Shown here piece after piece: positions 1 through 6,481 of a DNA stretch of 16,945 nucleotides. The DNA comes from JACDAN01 sp035707105 (GTDB lineage Bacteria; Actinomycetota; Thermoleophilia; Gaiellales; Gaiellaceae): assembly GCA_035707105.1 (NCBI GenBank), contig DASSUI010000019.1, positions 1 to 16,945 on the forward strand, in the 5' to 3' direction. The notes beneath the pieces were generated by a model, which was given only the letters and a program-made list of their open reading frames with translations, ran no database searches and had not been told where the DNA came from. Positions within the stretch are counted from its first letter, which is position 1; each line of letters begins with the position of its first letter. A program made the translations under genes and the position numbers.

Positions 1-541
1 GGAGCAGGACGGCATGCACCTCGGCGCCCGCGGCTTCGTCCACGCCGAGCTGATCGAGCCCGAGACGGGCGACGCGATCGAGATGGCCGACGGCGCGGCC
101 GGCGAGCTCGTCCTGACGCATCTCCGCCACCGCGCGGCGCCACTGCTTCGCTTCCGCACCCGCGACCACGTCGTCGTCCGTACCAGCCCGTGTCCGTGCG
201 GCCGGACCGGCCCGCGCATCCGCTGCGTCGGCCGGACGGACGACATGCTGATCGTGCGCGGCGTCAACGTCTTCCCCTCGGCCGTCCGCGAGGTCGTGGC
301 GGCATTCGCGCCCCGGGTGAGCGGGCACGTGGTCGTTCGCCCGGAGGCGGAGGGCGTGAAGCAGCAGCCACCCCTGCCGGTCAGGGTGGAGCTCGCGCCC
401 GACGCCGATGGCGACGACGCGCTCGCCGAGGCGATCCGCGAGCGGATCCGAGAGGCGCTGGTCGTCCAGACCCGGGTCGAGCTCGTCCCCTGGGGCGGAC
501 TCCGGCGGAGCGAGTACAAGTCGACGCTCGTCGAGCGGTGA
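1..541 (+). CDS. Phenylacetate-CoA ligase-like adenylate-forming enzyme, C-terminal part (5' end outside window)
   Basis: The reading frame is open from base 2, so the gene begins upstream of the window; about 179 residues remain. Enzymes of this family activate a carboxylic acid, often aromatic, as an acyl-AMP and transfer it to CoA. The hinge region reads GRTDDMLIVRGVNVFP, closely matching the PaaK branch of the ANL superfamily, and is preceded by a Cys-rich CPCGRTGPRI stretch typical of actinobacterial PaaK-like ligases. The small C-terminal domain follows, with SEYKSTLVER near the end supplying the probable catalytic lysine. The stop TGA at 539-541 overlaps the next ATG as ATGA, so translation is probably coupled to the MetE-like gene. 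The acid substrate cannot be told: the binding pocket lies in the missing N-terminal domain. Phenylacetate itself is not shown. Confidence 0.88.
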   Translation, partial: EQDGMHLGARGFVHAELIEPETGDAIEMADGAAGELVLTHLRHRAAPLLRFRTRDHVVVRTSPCPCGRTGPRIRCVGRTDDMLIVRGVNVFPSAVREVVAAFAPRVSGHVVVRPEAEGVKQQPPLPVRVELAPDADGDDALAEAIRERIREALVVQTRVELVPWGGLRRSEYKSTLVER

Positions 542-1560
542 TGCTGACCACCACCGTCGTCGGCAGCTATCCGCAGCCGGACTGGCTCATCGACCGGCAG
601 CGGCTCGGCGACCGGCTGCCACCGCGCGTACGGGCCAGAGAGCTCTGGCGGGTCGCCGAGCCGTTCCTGGAGGAGGCCCAGGACGACGCCACGCGGCTGG
701 CCGTCCAGGACATGGAGCGGGCGGGCGTCGAGGTCGTCACCGACGGCGAGATGCGCCGGGAGAGCTACTCGAACCGCTTCGCGACCGCGCTCGACGGCAT
801 CGACCTGGACGAGCCCGGCGTGGCGCTCGACCGCACCGGTCACGAGAACCCGGTGCCGCGGGTCGTCGGGCCGATCCGGCGCGCCCGCCCCGTCGAGGTC
901 CGCGACGTCCAGTTCCTCCGCTCGATTACCGACCGGCGGATCAAGATCACCGTCCCCGGCCCGTTCACGATGGCGCAGCAGGCCCAGAACGACCACTACG
1001 CGGACGGGCGAAGCCTCGCCCTCGCCTACGCCGAGGCCGTGAACGAGGAGCTCCGCGACCTGAAGGCGGCCGGCGCCGACGTCGTGCAGATCGACGAGCC
1101 GTACCTCCAGGCGCGGCCCGAGGCCGCGCGCGAGTACGCGCTCGAGGCGATCGCCCGGGCGCTCGAGGGGATCGAGGGCGAGACCGTCCTCCACACCTGC
1201 TTCGGCTACGCGCACATCGTCCACGACCGGCTCGCCGGCTACCCGTTCCTCCGCGAGCTCGACGAGTGCGCGGCGACGCACATCTCGATCGAGGCGGCGC
1301 AGCCCGGGCTCGATCCGGAGGTGCTGCGTGACCTCCCGAGCAAGACGATCGTCCTCGGCGTGCTCGACCTCGGCTCGAACGAAGCGGAGACGCCGGAGGT
1401 CGTCGCGAACCGAATCCGGAGCGCGCTCCGGGTCGTAGAGCCGGAGAGATTGGTCGTCGCCCCCGACTGCGGGATGAAGTACCTCTCGCGCGAGCTGGCC
1501 TTCCGCAAGCTCTCGGCGATGGTTGCCGGGGCACAGCTGGTGCGAGAAGATCTCGCCTGA
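541..1560 (+). CDS. Stand-alone MetE-type (cobalamin-independent methionine synthase) catalytic-domain protein
   Basis: A 339-residue protein corresponding to the C-terminal catalytic half of MetE, without the duplicated N-terminal half. The full zinc site of MetE is present: His218 and Cys220 (HTCFGY), Glu251 (ISIEAA) and Cys310 (PDCGMKY). The pocket acids Asp185/Glu186 (QIDEPYL) and Glu70 (DGEMRR) also match. The start MLTTTVVGSYP at 541 fits the family N-terminus; an open frame reaches back to 190 but lies inside the ligase gene. Single-domain members include archaeal core methionine synthases and epoxyalkane:coenzyme M transferase, so the reaction is probably transfer of an alkyl or methyl group to a zinc-activated thiol. 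Placement between an acyl-CoA ligase and a GST-fold protein makes a catabolic thiol transferase at least as plausible as methionine synthesis. Confidence 0.85.
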   Translation: MLTTTVVGSYPQPDWLIDRQRLGDRLPPRVRARELWRVAEPFLEEAQDDATRLAVQDMERAGVEVVTDGEMRRESYSNRFATALDGIDLDEPGVALDRTGHENPVPRVVGPIRRARPVEVRDVQFLRSITDRRIKITVPGPFTMAQQAQNDHYADGRSLALAYAEAVNEELRDLKAAGADVVQIDEPYLQARPEAAREYALEAIARALEGIEGETVLHTCFGYAHIVHDRLAGYPFLRELDECAATHISIEAAQPGLDPEVLRDLPSKTIVLGVLDLGSNEAETPEVVANRIRSALRVVEPERLVVAPDCGMKYLSRELAFRKLSAMVAGAQLVREDLA

Positions 1561-1575
1561 CCGCGTAGCTCGAGA

Positions 1576-1581
1576 GAAAGG
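1576..1581 (+). promoter_or_regulatory. Ribosome binding site fixing the GST-like start
   Basis: GAAAGG lies 7 bases before the ATG at 1589. An earlier in-frame ATG at 1523 lies inside the preceding gene and would add 22 residues unlike any GST N-terminus. The later start is therefore chosen. Confidence 0.6.
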
Positions 1582-1588
1582 TTCGGTC

Positions 1589-2287
1589 ATGTCCCTGAAG
1601 CTGAACATGCTCCCGCCCAGCGTGAACAACATGTCGGTCCGCGTCTTCGTGCGCGCCGCCGGACTGCCGTACGAGGAGGAGAACGTCTGGGGCCAGACCC
1701 AGGGAGAGGAGTACCTGGCGAAGTACCCGGCCGGCCTGACCCCGACCATCGAGTCCGACGAGCTGCCGCAGGGCGTCCTCGGCGAGAGCTGTGCGGTGAT
1801 GATGTACCTCGCGAGCCGGGAGGGCCTGGACGACCTCTACCCGACCGACCTCAAGCGCCGCGCGATGGTCGACGGCGCGAACTTCTACACGATGAGCATC
1901 CTCTACCCGCTCGTTGCGCGCGCGACGTATCCGCGCCTGAGCTTCCCCGGCTATCCCGGCGAGGTCGCGGCGACCGAGGCGCCCGACGAGGACAAGGAAG
2001 CCGCGCGCAAGGCGGCCGAGGACGCGATCCCGCGCGTGCTCGACACGTACCGGCAGTTCTACGGGACGGACGGCGGCTTCATCGGCGGCGGTGACAGCCC
2101 GTCGATCGCGGACATCCGGCTCGTCTGCACGCTCGAGTTCCTCGCCGTCATGGACACGGAGCTCCCGGATTGGACGAAGGACTACATGCGGCGCGTGGAG
2201 GCGGCGCTCGGCGACGCGTACAGCGAACCGGCCGCGGACGTGCGCGGCTACGTCGCGCAGGCTATGGGCGAGCCGGTGGCCGGCTAG
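1589..2287 (+). CDS. Glutathione S-transferase family protein
   Basis: 232 residues with GST architecture: an N-terminal thioredoxin-like domain (about 1-80) and a helical C-terminal domain (about 90-215). Seen directly are the cis-proline context GLTPTI (Pro52), the gamma-glutamyl-binding Glu66-Ser67 pair in LGESCAVMMYLA, and the helical N-capping box S172-I-A-D175. A Ser/Asn-rich PPSVNNMS segment (9-16) sits where the thiol-activating residue of Ser/Cys-type GSTs lies. The gene starts 28 bp after the MetE-like gene on the same strand and probably shares its transcript. Many actinobacteria make mycothiol rather than glutathione, so the cosubstrate is uncertain; it may be another thiol, or the fold may serve as an isomerase or dehalogenase. 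Its TAG stop overlaps the convergent gene's stop in CTAG (2284-2287). Confidence 0.85.
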   Translation: MSLKLNMLPPSVNNMSVRVFVRAAGLPYEEENVWGQTQGEEYLAKYPAGLTPTIESDELPQGVLGESCAVMMYLASREGLDDLYPTDLKRRAMVDGANFYTMSILYPLVARATYPRLSFPGYPGEVAATEAPDEDKEAARKAAEDAIPRVLDTYRQFYGTDGGFIGGGDSPSIADIRLVCTLEFLAVMDTELPDWTKDYMRRVEAALGDAYSEPAADVRGYVAQAMGEPVAG

Positions 2288-2727
2288 CGCGCGCCGACCG
2301 GGTGGCTCGTGTAGTCGTCGAGCCGAACGAGCATCGCAACCAGCATCGCCGGGATCATGGCGGTGCACGCGATCGGGCAAATGGATCCGGCCGCCACGGC
2401 GTCGACGCGATAGCAGGCGATCAGCCCGACCACCGGGACGAACATCGCGGCCGACATCTCCGCGCTGTTTCGCCACGCGTGGCCCCGGTGGCGCATCCAG
2501 GCGACCATCGGGACGCTCATCGCGAACGCCATCCCCAGCGCGAACGGCTCCGGGCGCTCGAGGCGCTGTGCCTCGAGCGTGGTGCCGGCGGCGGCCAGGA
2601 TGCTGCCGACTGCGAGGCCGTAGAGGAACATGCCGAGCATCATCGCCACGGTCATCTCGAGCAGGTGGCGCCCGACCCGCAGGGCCTGCGCGACGTGGGT
2701 ACCGGGGGCGGCGAGGGCGGTGGTCAT
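2284..2727 (-). CDS. Conserved four-helix membrane protein of unknown function
   Basis: 147 residues with four predicted membrane segments (about 24-46, 62-78, 87-105 and 112-133) and little soluble sequence. Between helices 2 and 3 is a charged segment, MRHRGHAWRNSAEMSAAMF, which I recognise from actinobacterial hypothetical membrane proteins that are sometimes annotated as FliP-like; I see no support for a flagellar role. The C-terminus is short and polar. The start at 2727 is set by a near-perfect Shine-Dalgarno; an in-frame ATG at 2784 lacks one. It lies 98 bp downstream of the rhodanese gene on the same strand, so it may be the fourth gene of the MMPL-DUF302-rhodanese unit or have its own promoter. 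I found no clear intrinsic terminator in the gap. The function is unknown. Confidence 0.75.
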   Translation of the reverse strand: MTTALAAPGTHVAQALRVGRHLLEMTVAMMLGMFLYGLAVGSILAAAGTTLEAQRLERPEPFALGMAFAMSVPMVAWMRHRGHAWRNSAEMSAAMFVPVVGLIACYRVDAVAAGSICPIACTAMIPAMLVAMLVRLDDYTSHPVGAR

Positions 2728-2734
2728 CGAGTCA

Positions 2735-2740
2735 CCTCCT
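2735..2740 (-). promoter_or_regulatory. Strong Shine-Dalgarno setting the start of the four-helix protein
   Basis: The minus strand reads AGGAGGTGAC, with AGGAGG placed 7 bases before the ATG at 2725-2727. It is among the strongest ribosome sites in the window and rules out the upstream ATG at 2784. Confidence 0.7.
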
Positions 2741-2825
2741 GTGCGGAATGTGACGATGTTCGCGGCCGCCTCCCGCGGGCACATCCGCGAGATGCCGGAT
2801 CGGGCTGCGTCGAACTACTGAGGGT

Positions 2826-3140
2826 CTAGACGACGCGCCCGCCGGGCGGGTCGAGCGGCAGGCCGAGGCGAACCCACGCCTTCAGCCCGCCCTCGAGGTT
2901 TTCGGCCTCGTAGCCCGCGTCGCGGAGCGCGCGGGTGACCACCCCGCTCCGGTTGCCCGTTCGGCAGACGGCGACGATCGTCGTTCGCGCGGGGAGCTCG
3001 TCCCGGCGCCGGGCGAGCTCGCGCATCGGGATGTGGAGCGAGCCGGGCAGATGGCCGGCGTCCCACTCGCGCGGTTCCCGGACGTCGACCGCGACTGCCT
3101 CGCCGCGCTCCAGGAGGCGTGCTGCCTCGTCGCAGTCCAC
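2826..3140 (-). CDS. Single-domain rhodanese-like sulfurtransferase
   Basis: 104 residues, one rhodanese domain and nothing else. The family moves sulfane sulfur through a cysteine persulfide. The substrate-side motif VDVREPREWDAGHLPGSLHI spans about residues 18-37, and the active-site loop is CRTGNRS with Cys59 as the persulfide carrier. A six-residue loop between Cys and Ser is the sulfurtransferase form rather than the longer Cdc25-like loop. C-terminal NLEGGLKAWV matches the family's last helix. The GTG start at 3138-3140 shares one base with the DUF302 stop (TAGTG), so the two genes are translationally coupled. An open frame continues upstream to 5153 but is only the shadow of the DUF302 and MMPL genes. 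The coupling suggests work on a thiol or persulfide together with DUF302 and the divergent thioredoxin. Confidence 0.88.
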   Translation of the reverse strand: MDCDEAARLLERGEAVAVDVREPREWDAGHLPGSLHIPMRELARRRDELPARTTIVAVCRTGNRSGVVTRALRDAGYEAENLEGGLKAWVRLGLPLDPPGGRVV

Positions 3141-3538
3141 TAGGCGGCCGCGCGCTCGACGACCGAGGCCAGGCGACGGCGGACGTCGGCGGCGATCGGC
3201 TCGAGCGCCTCGTTGGGGACGATGGACAGCATCCGCTCGGCGTCGACGGCCGAGACGATCGTCTCGCCCGCGAGCTCGTAGACGACGACGTTGCACGGGA
3301 GGAGAGCGCCGAGGTCGGGCTCCGCGTCGAGCGCCTGGTGCGCGAGGGGCGGGTTGCAGGCGCCGAGGATGAGGTACGGCTCCCGGTCGACGCCCAGCTT
3401 CTCCTGCAGCGTCGCCCGGACGTCGATCTCGCAGAGGACGCCGAAACCCTCCTCCTTGAGCTCGGCTCGCACGCGCTCGACGGCGTCGGCGAACGGGCGG
3501 TCGGTGGTGGCGGTGAGCGTGTAGTCGGTCGTGACCAT
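3140..3538 (-). CDS. DUF302 domain protein
   Basis: 132 residues made up wholly of a DUF302 domain. The family hallmark is clear: LGACNPPLAHQAL followed by LLPCNVVVYE, with conserved Cys61 and Cys82; a further Cys36 lies in the first strand region. No signal peptide or membrane helix is seen, so it is probably cytoplasmic. DUF302 has no agreed biochemical function; family members often occur near sulfur-metabolism genes with rhodaneses and thioredoxins, which matches the setting here. AGGAGG lies 6 bases before the ATG and overlaps the MMPL stop TAG (3548-3550), so it should be translated with the transporter. The stop overlaps the rhodanese GTG. A role in binding a metal, sulfur or other thiophilic ligand through its cysteines is inference. 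Confidence 0.87.
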   Translation of the reverse strand: MVTTDYTLTATTDRPFADAVERVRAELKEEGFGVLCEIDVRATLQEKLGVDREPYLILGACNPPLAHQALDAEPDLGALLPCNVVVYELAGETIVSAVDAERMLSIVPNEALEPIAADVRRRLASVVERAAA

Positions 3539-3547
3539 GGGTTCCTC

Positions 3548-5701
3548 CTAGGAGTGGCCGAAGCGGACGTCCGGCAACACCCGGTCGAGCCAGCGTGGCT
3601 GCGCCCAGGCGTACCGGCCGAACACCCGCAGCAGGGTGGGGACGAGGACGAGGCGAACGAGCATCGCGTCCAGCAGGACCGCGATGCCGAGGATGACGCC
3701 CATCTCCTTCGGGGGCAACGGCCCGGAGAGGGCGAACGTGAAGAACACCGCGATCATCACCGCGGCCGCCGCGAAGATCACGCGGCCAGAGTGGGCGAGA
3801 CCGCCGACGACGGCCTCTCGCGGGTCGCCGGAGCGGTCGAAGTGCTCCTTCGCGGACGAGAGCAGGAAGACCGTGTAGTCCATCGCGATCGCGAAGACCA
3901 TCGCGAAGAAGAACACCGGCGCCCAGGCGTTCATGTAGCCCTGGGACTCGAAGCCGAGCAGGCCGGTGCCGTGGCCGTCCTGGAAGATCAGGCGGCCGAC
4001 GCCGAACGCCGCGCCCGTCGCGAGGAGGTTGGTGAGGACGCCCAGGGCCGCGATGAGCGGCGCCTGCAGCGCGACGAGCAGGAGCAGGAAGCCGAGCGCG
4101 AGCACGACGCCGACGACGAGCGGCGTCTTCGCGGCGAGGGCATCCTCCAGATCGTGGTTCTCGGCCGCGGCCCCGCCGACGAGCGCACCGGCCGGAAGGG
4201 CGGATCGCAGGCGCTCGATCGTCCGGCCGACCGCCGTGCTGGATGGATCGTCTGTCGGCGTCGCCTGCACGAGGACGAGGCCGTCCCTCCCCGGTTGCGG
4301 CGGCGCGACGCGCGCGATGCCCTCCACCCCCCGCGCCGCCGCCACGACTGAGGCGGCGTCGACGCGCGGCGCGACGATCTGCAGCGTGCCGGGGGCCCCA
4401 GGGCCGAATGCCCGCTGCATCTGCTCGTAGCCGACGCGGGAGCCGTCCTCCTTCGGGACGACCGCGATCGACGGCATGCCGGTCTTCAGGCCCAACACGG
4501 GCAGCGCGAGGAGCACCAGCGCGAGCGTCGCGGCCGGGCCGAAGACGTGGGGGTGGCGCCAGAGCCGCTCCCCCCAGCGGGCGAAGGCCGGCGACCTGTG
4601 CTCGCCCGAGTGCACCCATCGAAGCGCGAGCGCATCGACCCGGGGGCCGAGCTTCGCGAGGACCGCGGGCAGGAGCGTGAGCGTCGCGGCGAGCACGAAG
4701 GCGACGCTGAGCATGATCCCGAGCGCCATCGAGCGGAATGCCGGGCTGGGGACGAGCATGACGGCGGACAGTGAGACGAAGACCGTCACGCCGGAGAAGA
4801 GCACAGCCTTTCCTGCCGTGTCCATCGTGACCGCGACCGCGTCGCGGACGGGAAGCCGCGAGCCGAAGAACGCGCCGCGGAACCGGTGGACCACGAAGAG
4901 CGCGTAGTCCACGCCGAGGGCGAGCGCGAACATGAGCGCGAAGTTCATCGCCCAGATGGAGATGTCGAAGCCGTTGGTGAGGAGGGCGAGGAGCCCGGCC
5001 GAGGCGACCAGGCCGAGGATCGTCAGGAGCAACGGCAGCCCGGCGGCGACGAGCGAGCCGAACGCGACGACGAGGATGGCCAGGGTCACCGGCCACGAGA
5101 CGAGCTCCGATTTCATCATCGCCGAGCGGTTCGCCTCGTTGAAGTCGCTCCACATGCCGGAGGCGCCGGTCAGGCTGACGGTCAGGTCGCCCGAGGCGGC
5201 GTCCTTCAGTGCGGGCTTGAGCTCATCCGCGGCGGCAACCATCGCCGTCGGGTTCCCACGCGCGCCGGCGACGACGACCGCCGTGTGGCCGTCCGGGGAG
5301 ACCGTCGACCCGGGTCGCGGCGGCACGACCGTGGAGATCCGCTCGTCCGCGCGGAGGATGCGCTCGACCCGCGCGATCGTCGCGCGGAACGACGGCGAGT
5401 CGGCCGTGAGCGTGGGGGAGTGGAGGACGACCGCCGGCGCCGAGCTCGAGAGTCCGCCGAACGCCCGCTCCACGGCCGTCCGCGCCTCCACCGATTCCGA
5501 GCCGTTCGCCTGCCAGCCCGCGCCGGAAAGGGCGGTCTCGACCTGCGGCGCGAACGCGGCGAGCGCAAGGGCGACGACGCCCCAGACGGCCGCGACGAGC
5601 CGCAGGTGACCGGCGGCCCAGCGGCCGAGGCGGCCGACGGGGCCGACGACCGGGCTGCGGTCGGTCGGCGTGGTCGGGACAGGGAGTTCGAGAACGGCCA
5701 C
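3548..5701 (-). CDS. MMPL-family RND-type transporter
   Basis: 717 residues with duplicated RND/MMPL topology: TM1 (about 34-52), a soluble porter domain (53-195), a helix bundle (200-350), TM7 (about 386-404), a second porter domain (405-520) and a second bundle (526-692). The proton-relay Asp-Tyr pairs of MMPL proteins are present in both halves, D265-Y266 (GVDYALFVV) and D608-Y609 (AMDYTVFLL), so the transporter should be active and driven by proton-motive force. Family members export lipids, lipopeptides or drugs, or move small ligands; the substrate here is unknown. The start is GTG at 5699-5701 with AAGGAG 8 bases upstream; no better ATG exists. It is divergent from an ArsR regulator across 82 bp and is the first gene of a unit with DUF302 and rhodanese. 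The stop TAG lies within the DUF302 ribosome site. Confidence 0.92.
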   Translation of the reverse strand: MAVLELPVPTTPTDRSPVVGPVGRLGRWAAGHLRLVAAVWGVVALALAAFAPQVETALSGAGWQANGSESVEARTAVERAFGGLSSSAPAVVLHSPTLTADSPSFRATIARVERILRADERISTVVPPRPGSTVSPDGHTAVVVAGARGNPTAMVAAADELKPALKDAASGDLTVSLTGASGMWSDFNEANRSAMMKSELVSWPVTLAILVVAFGSLVAAGLPLLLTILGLVASAGLLALLTNGFDISIWAMNFALMFALALGVDYALFVVHRFRGAFFGSRLPVRDAVAVTMDTAGKAVLFSGVTVFVSLSAVMLVPSPAFRSMALGIMLSVAFVLAATLTLLPAVLAKLGPRVDALALRWVHSGEHRSPAFARWGERLWRHPHVFGPAATLALVLLALPVLGLKTGMPSIAVVPKEDGSRVGYEQMQRAFGPGAPGTLQIVAPRVDAASVVAAARGVEGIARVAPPQPGRDGLVLVQATPTDDPSSTAVGRTIERLRSALPAGALVGGAAAENHDLEDALAAKTPLVVGVVLALGFLLLLVALQAPLIAALGVLTNLLATGAAFGVGRLIFQDGHGTGLLGFESQGYMNAWAPVFFFAMVFAIAMDYTVFLLSSAKEHFDRSGDPREAVVGGLAHSGRVIFAAAAVMIAVFFTFALSGPLPPKEMGVILGIAVLLDAMLVRLVLVPTLLRVFGRYAWAQPRWLDRVLPDVRFGHS

Positions 5702-5720
5702 GCGGCGCTCCTTTCGGGAC

Positions 5721-5750
5721 TTGCGGAGAGATCGAGCGATAATGTACTAT
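5721..5750 (+). promoter_or_regulatory. Possible promoter for arsR-trx
   Basis: TTGCGG (5721-5726) and TACTAT (5745-5750) are 18 bases apart and resemble -35 and -10 boxes. They sit in the only AT-rich pocket of the region. Transcription would start near 5757, inside the inverted repeat. On the other strand TATAGT (5751 to 5746) could serve as a -10 for the MMPL unit, but I see no good -35 for it. Confidence 0.35.
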
Positions 5751-5767
5751 ACAAGCACTTGGTTGTA
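5750..5767. promoter_or_regulatory. Candidate ArsR operator (inverted repeat)
   Basis: TACAA (5750-5754) and TTGTA (5763-5767) are perfect inverted arms around 8 bases, and a smaller palindrome CAAG-CA-CTTG (5752-5761) is nested in it. It lies between the divergent MMPL and arsR starts and overlaps the likely -10 regions, where a dimeric ArsR-family repressor would block both promoters. Binding is inferred from placement and symmetry. Confidence 0.5.
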
Positions 5768-5783
5768 GAGGAGACTAGCTGAC

Positions 5784-6122
5784 GTGCTTCCGCATCCCAT
5801 CCCCGAAGATCTCGCCGAGCTGATCGCCGGGCGTTTCCGCGCGATCGGCGAGCCGACCCGCGTCCGGCTGCTCGACCGCCTGCGCGACGGCGAGGCGAGC
5901 GTGAACGAGCTCGCCGACCAGCTCGGCGCCACGCAGCAGAACGTCTCCAAGCACCTGGCCGTCCTGGCCGGAATGGGCATCGTCGCCCGCCGGAAGGACG
6001 GCAACCGCGTGTACTACCGCATCGTCGACGAGGGCGTCCTCGGCCTGTGCGAGCAGGTCTGCGGCTCGGTCCAGGCCCAGCTCGCGTCGCTGACCGCGCT
6101 CGTCGACGGATCCAGGATCTGA
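5784..6122 (+). CDS. ArsR/SmtB-family winged-helix transcriptional regulator
   Basis: 112 residues, a single winged helix-turn-helix domain. Residues 38-61 (SVNELADQLGATQQNVSKHL onward) form the recognition helix region, and RRKDGNRVYYRI (69-80) forms the wing. The metal-binding ELCVCD motif of classical ArsR/CadC is absent. Instead two cysteines sit four residues apart in the C-terminal helix, Cys89 and Cys93 (LCEQVC), suggesting a thiol, persulfide or thiophilic metal sensor acting at the dimer interface. The GTG start is preceded by GAGGAG 10 bases upstream; no upstream ATG is compatible. It probably represses both itself with trx and the divergent MMPL unit through the inverted repeat at 5750-5767. 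The inducer cannot be told; arsenic is not specially supported. Confidence 0.9.
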   Translation: MLPHPIPEDLAELIAGRFRAIGEPTRVRLLDRLRDGEASVNELADQLGATQQNVSKHLAVLAGMGIVARRKDGNRVYYRIVDEGVLGLCEQVCGSVQAQLASLTALVDGSRI

Positions 6123-6139
6123 AGAGGAGGAACATCCGA

Positions 6140-6481
6140 ATGAACGTCACCACCGACACCTTCGAGCGCGACGTCATCGAGCGCTCGCGTGAGGTCCCCG
6201 TCGTCGTCGACTTCTGGGCGGCCTGGTGCGGGCCGTGCCACATGCTCGCCCCGGTCATCGAGTCCGAGGTCGAGAAGCGCGCCGGCAAGATCGAGCTCGC
6301 CAAGATCGACGTCGACGCCGAGCAGGCGCTCGCCGCTCGCTACGGCGTCCAGAGCATCCCGACCGTCGCCGTGTTCGTCGACGGAGAGCCGGCCTCGGGC
6401 TTCGTCGGCGCCCATCCGGCCGCCGCGATCGGCAGCTTCCTGGACGACGTGATCACCCAGCGCTCCGGCGCCGCCGCCTAG
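6140..6481 (+). CDS. Thioredoxin
   Basis: 113 residues, one thioredoxin domain with the WCGPCH active site (Cys30, Cys33), cis-Pro74 in SIPTVAVF, and the core VVVDFWAAWC strand and helix. No signal peptide or membrane anchor is seen, so it acts in the cytoplasm as a disulfide or persulfide reductase. The residue after CGPC is His rather than the usual Lys or Arg of housekeeping thioredoxins, a change that can shift redox potential. It follows arsR by 17 bp with a strong GAGGAGG 9 bases before the ATG, so it is almost surely in the repressor's transcript. It is probably the dedicated reductase of the ArsR-controlled module rather than the main cellular thioredoxin, since no thioredoxin reductase is adjacent. 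Its TAG stop overlaps the convergent stop in CTAG. Confidence 0.93.
   Translation: MNVTTDTFERDVIERSREVPVVVDFWAAWCGPCHMLAPVIESEVEKRAGKIELAKIDVDAEQALAARYGVQSIPTVAVFVDGEPASGFVGAHPAAAIGSFLDDVITQRSGAAA

Noticed and set aside
190..540. N-terminal extension of the MetE-like gene
   Set aside because: The frame is open but lies within the ligase gene in another frame and encodes a low-complexity Arg/Gly-rich peptide; the ATG at 541 matches the family N-terminus.
965..2476. 503-codon open frame on the - strand opposite the MetE-like and GST genes
   Set aside because: Arg/Ala/Pro-rich, no recognisable domain, and antisense to two well-supported genes.
2728..2825. Intrinsic terminator between the rhodanese and four-helix genes
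   Set aside because: Only short arms (ATCCG/CGGAT, and the palindrome CCCGCGGG) are visible and no T-run follows on the minus strand.
3141..5153. Long upstream extension of the rhodanese frame
   Set aside because: It runs through the DUF302 and MMPL genes and has no recognisable domain; the GTG at 3140 starts exactly at the rhodanese domain.
5784..6122. Arsenic-resistance operon label for the ArsR locus
   Set aside because: No arsenate reductase, ArsB/Acr3 or ArsM is present, and the regulator lacks the known As(III) site motif.
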